A stretch of DNA of 5,537 bases from Candidatus Zhuqueibacterota bacterium 4484_87. Its GTDB lineage: Bacteria; Zhuqueibacterota; Zhuqueibacteria; Thermofontimicrobiales; Thermofontimicrobiaceae. The DNA lies in the NCBI GenBank assembly GCA_002085355.1, contig NATN01000208.1, positions 1-5,537 of the forward strand, given 5' to 3'. Below the pieces are notes generated by a model that saw only the letters and a list, made by a program, of their open reading frames with translations, had not been told where the DNA came from and ran no database searches. Shown piece after piece: positions 4,585 through 5,537 of the stretch; within the stretch, counting starts at the first letter, position 1; every line of letters begins with the position of its first letter. Both the position numbers and the translations under genes were made by a program.

Positions 4585-5537
4585 ATGGGAAAAAAGAAAA
4601 AGAAAAAAATCGCCCAAACTCAAGTTAAAACCAAGGAAAAGCAACTAAACTTTTTCTCAGCGCATCCGCACTGGTCAGCGGCAATAATATTATTTGTTTT
4701 GCTGCTCATTTTTTATTATCCGATAATTTTTGAAAACAAAACTCTGCTGCCACCGGACACGCTGACGGCAAAAAGCTATAACACATTCGTCAAAGACGCG
4801 CTCAAAAGCGGCACGTATCCGCTGTGGAATCCCTATATTTTTTCAGGGATGCCTTCATTTGCCAGCTTATCCAGCGCCCCGTTGGTGAATATCATAGATT
4901 CGGTTGTCCAATATTCAATTCAAGCGATACGTTATGTCATTCCTCTGACGCCGTTTATGCGCATTATTTTGAATTACGTCTTTTTCGGTATGTTGATTTA
5001 TCTTTTACTGAACTCCCTGAAAGTGAACCGCTATGCCAGTCTTTTCAGTGCTATTGCTGTGATGTTTGTACCGCAATATGTTGCTTTCACGGCTTTTGGT
5101 CACAACACAAAATTTCTGTCTCTGGTATTGATCCCGCTGATTTTTTGGTCCACAGACCGATTGATCAAAAAGCGAAATCTTTTTTATTTTGCTCTTACGG
5201 CGCTGGCGCTGGCATTCCAGCTCATCCGCGCCCACGTGCAAGTGTGCTATTACACTTATTTGATGCTTGGGATTTACGTCATCTATCTGGCAGTGATAGA
5301 ATTGCGTGAGTCGAAAAAAATAACCGCAACACTAAAGGGCTTTGGTTTGCTGGCGGCAGCAGGAATCGCAGCAGTCGCCATGAGCGCAGTGATGTATATT
5401 TCCATTTACGAATATTCGCACTACTCCATTCGCGGCGGCAGCAGCGGACTGAGCTACAACTATGCGTCAAGTTGGTCATTTTCCCCGGCTGAGATGATCA
5501 CGTTTTTTGTCCCATCGTTTTTTGGATTTGGCGGAGC
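4585..5537 (+). CDS. YfhO-type polytopic membrane protein (putative GT-C glycosyltransferase), N-terminal part; 3' end outside window
   Basis: Translation from ATG 4585 stays open for 317 codons to the window edge, so the C-terminus is missing; YfhO-like proteins usually have about 700-900 residues. The N-terminus is cytoplasmic and very basic (six lysines at 3-8). A first span lies at about 32-49, followed by an outer loop with PPDTL (D58, a candidate GT-C acidic residue) and the family-typical PLWNPYIFSGMP at 79-90. Further hydrophobic spans lie near 126-143, 151-170, 178-189, 199-212, 222-239 and 252-274. A conserved-looking GHNTKF is at 172-177. In Bacillus, YfhO takes part in sugar decoration of lipoteichoic acid and is thought to use lipid-linked sugar donors outside the membrane. 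A similar glycan-decorating role fits the locus but is inferred. The gene starts 72 bp after the ferritin-like gene with no visible terminator between, so co-transcription is possible. Confidence 0.85.
   Translation, partial: MGKKKKKKIAQTQVKTKEKQLNFFSAHPHWSAAIILFVLLLIFYYPIIFENKTLLPPDTLTAKSYNTFVKDALKSGTYPLWNPYIFSGMPSFASLSSAPLVNIIDSVVQYSIQAIRYVIPLTPFMRIILNYVFFGMLIYLLLNSLKVNRYASLFSAIAVMFVPQYVAFTAFGHNTKFLSLVLIPLIFWSTDRLIKKRNLFYFALTALALAFQLIRAHVQVCYYTYLMLGIYVIYLAVIELRESKKITATLKGFGLLAAAGIAAVAMSAVMYISIYEYSHYSIRGGSSGLSYNYASSWSFSPAEMITFFVPSFFGFGG

Noticed and set aside
4590..4596. A-AAA-AAG slippery heptamer at the start of the YfhO-like gene.
   Set aside because: It sits at codons 2-4, too near the start for programmed frameshifting to yield a useful product. 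It is explained by the lysine-rich cytoplasmic N-terminus.
4824..5309. Plus-strand open frame of 161 codons overlapping the YfhO-like gene.
   Set aside because: It is an out-of-frame shadow, rich in Cys, His and Phe, of the frame starting at 4585, which has a ribosome site and family motifs.

Overview
The window comes from a bacterial chromosome. It holds four genes of a surface-polysaccharide or glycoconjugate locus and one small iron-oxidising protein. Base composition is moderate, slightly AT-rich in the genes and strongly AT-rich between them, with good AAGGA-type Shine-Dalgarno sites. No tRNA, rRNA, CRISPR array, insertion sequence or phage gene was seen. The mix of genes, the heptad repeat between the first two, and the style of the YfhO-like protein would fit an environmental lineage of the FCB group (Calditrichota, KSB1 or Ignavibacteria-like). 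This is only an impression; the taxonomy cannot be settled from this sequence.

Layout from left to right. (1) The 3' part of a family-4 glycosyltransferase (+), cut by the left edge. (2) A 111-bp intergenic stretch with seven perfectly phased AACTNNN heptads, a 10-bp perfect inverted repeat and a TTGACA box. (3) A complete cytosolic alkaline-phosphatase-superfamily phosphodiesterase (+) with all seven expected metal and nucleophile residues. (4) After a 28-bp convergent gap, a Wzx/MOP-type polysaccharide flippase (-); I move its start to an internal ATG because that one has the ribosome site. (5) A 196-bp divergent intergenic region with predicted back-to-back promoters, a palindrome shared by both -35 boxes, a partial match to a Fur box, and a hairpin at the 5' end of the flippase leader. 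(6) A 92-residue encapsulated-ferritin-like protein (EncFtn family, +) that has the ferroxidase residues but lacks the usual C-terminal cargo tail. (7) The 5' part of a YfhO-type multi-membrane-span protein (+), running off the right edge and still open there.

The GT4, the flippase and the YfhO-like protein suggest building a lipid-linked glycan on the cytoplasmic face, moving it across the membrane, and modifying it outside. The phosphodiesterase probably acts on a phosphorylated intermediate or lipid carrier, but its substrate cannot be read from sequence. The EncFtn gene is the outlier. It sits 72 bp upstream of the YfhO-like gene with no encapsulin shell gene beside it, and it is the most interesting item in the window.
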